Below are positions 62,394 through 64,000 of a stretch of 64,000 nucleotides of DNA, piece by piece. The DNA comes from Flectonema sp. DT1601 (Eukaryota; Euglenozoa; Diplonemea; Diplonemida; Diplonemidae). The stretch is taken from positions 716,001 through 780,000 of the forward strand of contig OZ025824.1 in the NCBI GenBank assembly GCA_964019425.1, written 5' to 3'. The notes beneath the pieces are model-generated. The model was not told where the DNA came from, searched no databases, and was given only the letters and a program-made list of their open reading frames with translations. The position numbers were made by a program, and so were the translations under genes. The stretch's first letter is position 1, and each line of letters starts with the position of its first letter.

Positions 62394-63016
62394 AACAAGT
62401 AGATTTCAGATTATTCACAAATCAGTTTATTGATTACCTGATGAATACTTTAGGCTTGAGATCTTCCAGCTTTTTGATTCTGTAACCTTAATATTTTAAT
62501 TCAATCTTTTCTTCTGATAGTTTTTCTTTTTTTAACAATAGGAGTCTAGACATTAGTGGCCTCTAAACAGCGTAAGCAGCGTTTAATTTTCTGTGCAGCT
62601 GCTAACCCTGTGTATTTTCGAGGAGGACAGCATAGCTGTAATTGCAATAAACTTTGTCTAGTAGTGCAGTTCCTTCTGACGGGGTGCTTTCTCTGGTGAT
62701 ACTTCTGTTTTTATGCATGTATGCCACCCCCCCTTTGTTTTATCGAGAATGGAAATCTCGTTCGGCAGTCTCTTGTCTTTCCCTCAATTTCTGAAGTAAA
62801 GGACGGCATCGTGCAGCCAAGGCATCGCAGCCAAGGCATCATAATATTGATTACTATTTTTTTTATATTTTTTTTAAAAATGATTTTAATGTGCTCCGTT
62901 GATTTTGCACGCCGTTCTTATAGAGTTTTTTTTTTTTTCCTTTACAATAATATACTCTGATGCGACTAAACACTTTTTGCATAGTGCTGATCTAAGGAAG
63001 TCAATAAATGACGTTG

Positions 63017-63050
<34 letters not shown>

Positions 63051-64000
63051 GTTGGTTGCCGTGTTATTTAATACCAAGCTACTATAGACAAGTGTGAGGA
63101 GATAGAGTAGCAAGGTAGGCAGGTGTGTAATGACAACACACAAAAAAAAAAAAAAAAAAATGCTAGTCGATAATTTCATTGGTAGTTGTTTACCTTATTG
63201 CATGTCTTTCATTCTTTTGGGCTTGAATCATGCGATTATTTTAACTTTTTTTTTTTTTTTTTTTTTTTGCTGTTTTTACGAATTGTTGTTAACAAAAAAG
63301 GAATGTTTCTTTTTCGCGTTCAATGTCAATCTGTGAGCCACATCAAACGACGTGTGCTTTTTGAGCCGCAATAGTACTTTCTTCGCAAGTAATGACCCCC
63401 CCACTACTATGTTTTTTTTTTTTTTTTTTTTTAATATTTTTTTTTAATTCTTTAAGCAAGGTGTTGTTTTTAATGACTTTTATTTTCCTCTTTTTTTTTT
63501 TTTTTTTTTTTTTCACTTGTGATCTCACATATTGCTGTTTGCCTGTTACAACTATATCGATAATCAAAATTTTTTGCATTCTTTTTTTTTGTCAGATTGT
63601 TGGGATAAAGATTTGTGTGTGTTGCCACATTAATCTTAACCAATATTTACCTCTTTTTCATCTGTTTTTTTCTTTTTAAATGCACCTTGCCAAAAGATCC
63701 CCCCTACACAAAGTAGTCACTGTATCATAATTTACTGCACTAGTTAACTTTGATACAATGCAATATTTTTTATATCACTATATAAGTAAGCCCTACACAA
63801 ATGATTTTTCGTAAACAGGTTGAATGCCTAATTTGGTATATAAAAAAAAAAAAAAATAAAAAAAAACCTTCTTCGTCTCTGTGAAGACGAATTGTCACCC
63901 ATGTTGTTGTTATATGTTTTTTTTTTTTTTTTTTTTTTTTTTTTTGAATAGTTGAATTTAGAGCGGGGAAGAAGAAGTAAAAGAAGGATTTTATCAGACT
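62394..64000. other. Intergenic sequence to window end
   Basis: 1.6 kb with no supported gene. The part to 62850 has mixed composition, including a perfect tandem 13-base unit (CAGCCAAGGCATC, 62813-62839). After that A and T runs dominate (63017-63048, 63247-63268, 63914-63944). Short frames here are homopolymer artefacts. Confidence 0.6.

Noticed and set aside
1-64000. Spliced-leader RNA, tRNA, rRNA, snRNA genes and CRISPR arrays
   Set aside because: I looked for box B/T-loop motifs, U6 and U2 core sequences, rRNA-like blocks and regularly spaced repeats, and found none I would defend.

Overview
This window reads as nuclear DNA of a unicellular eukaryote. Long intron-poor reading frames use the standard stops TAA, TAG and TGA. 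They are separated by AT-rich spacers full of A or T runs of 10-40 bases. Every gene I can support (about 26) is on the + strand. Most start codons lie 1-40 bases after a pyrimidine-rich stretch ending in AG (often ACAG or TCAG). That layout, one coding strand with an acceptor before each gene, is what polycistronic transcription with spliced-leader trans-splicing looks like in Euglenozoa (kinetoplastids, diplonemids, euglenids). A protein at 18620-19348 resembles the N-terminal domain of the trypanosome flagellar-pocket-collar protein BILBO1, which fits. Unlike trypanosomatids, at least eight genes carry ordinary short GT-AG introns, usually with GTATG donors. I see no spliced-leader RNA gene, so the assignment is an inference.

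Layout. 1-6882: a partial coiled-coil membrane protein, a 72-residue protein and a 1532-residue Ser/Pro-rich protein ending in a pseudokinase. 9418-15371: a small membrane protein, a bacterial-type RNase HII with a basic leader, a TOG-domain microtubule protein and a secreted protein. 16650-22153: an RS-domain protein with a degenerate nucleotidyltransferase fold, the BILBO1-NTD-like protein, a stand-alone N-terminal domain of topoisomerase IB, a coiled-coil protein and a small basic protein. 22265-26686: candidate structured RNAs, a membrane protein whose 5' end is duplicated just upstream, and a three-exon DUF218 protein. 27067-31468: two small proteins and a receptor with an ABC-type solute-binding ectodomain joined to a cyclase-like domain. 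31469-34695: a long spacer with a strongly folding GC-rich block. 34696-40645: a histidine phosphatase, a multi-exon membrane protein, a minus-strand fossil of a viral RNA polymerase and a multi-exon tyrosine-kinase-like gene. 40646-43879: a spacer with a 790-bp element bounded by perfect 33-bp inverted repeats, a near-perfect hairpin and short tandem modules. 44964-62393: a long coiled-coil protein, a sugar/inositol transporter, a 1537-residue polytopic protein, a ubiquitin-like plus BspA-type leucine-rich-repeat protein, a single-pass protein and a second receptor with a cyclase-like domain.

Functional themes are cytoskeleton or flagellum (TOG protein, BILBO1-like protein, coiled coils), surface sensing (two receptor cyclases with different sensors, a tyrosine-kinase-like protein, membrane proteins of unknown role) and nucleic-acid enzymes (RNase HII, topoisomerase IB fragment, TUTase-like protein). 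As in other organisms with directional gene arrays, neighbours need not share a pathway. Several repeats (25476/33354, 47685/58807, 41187-41976) suggest small non-autonomous elements are scattered through the spacers.
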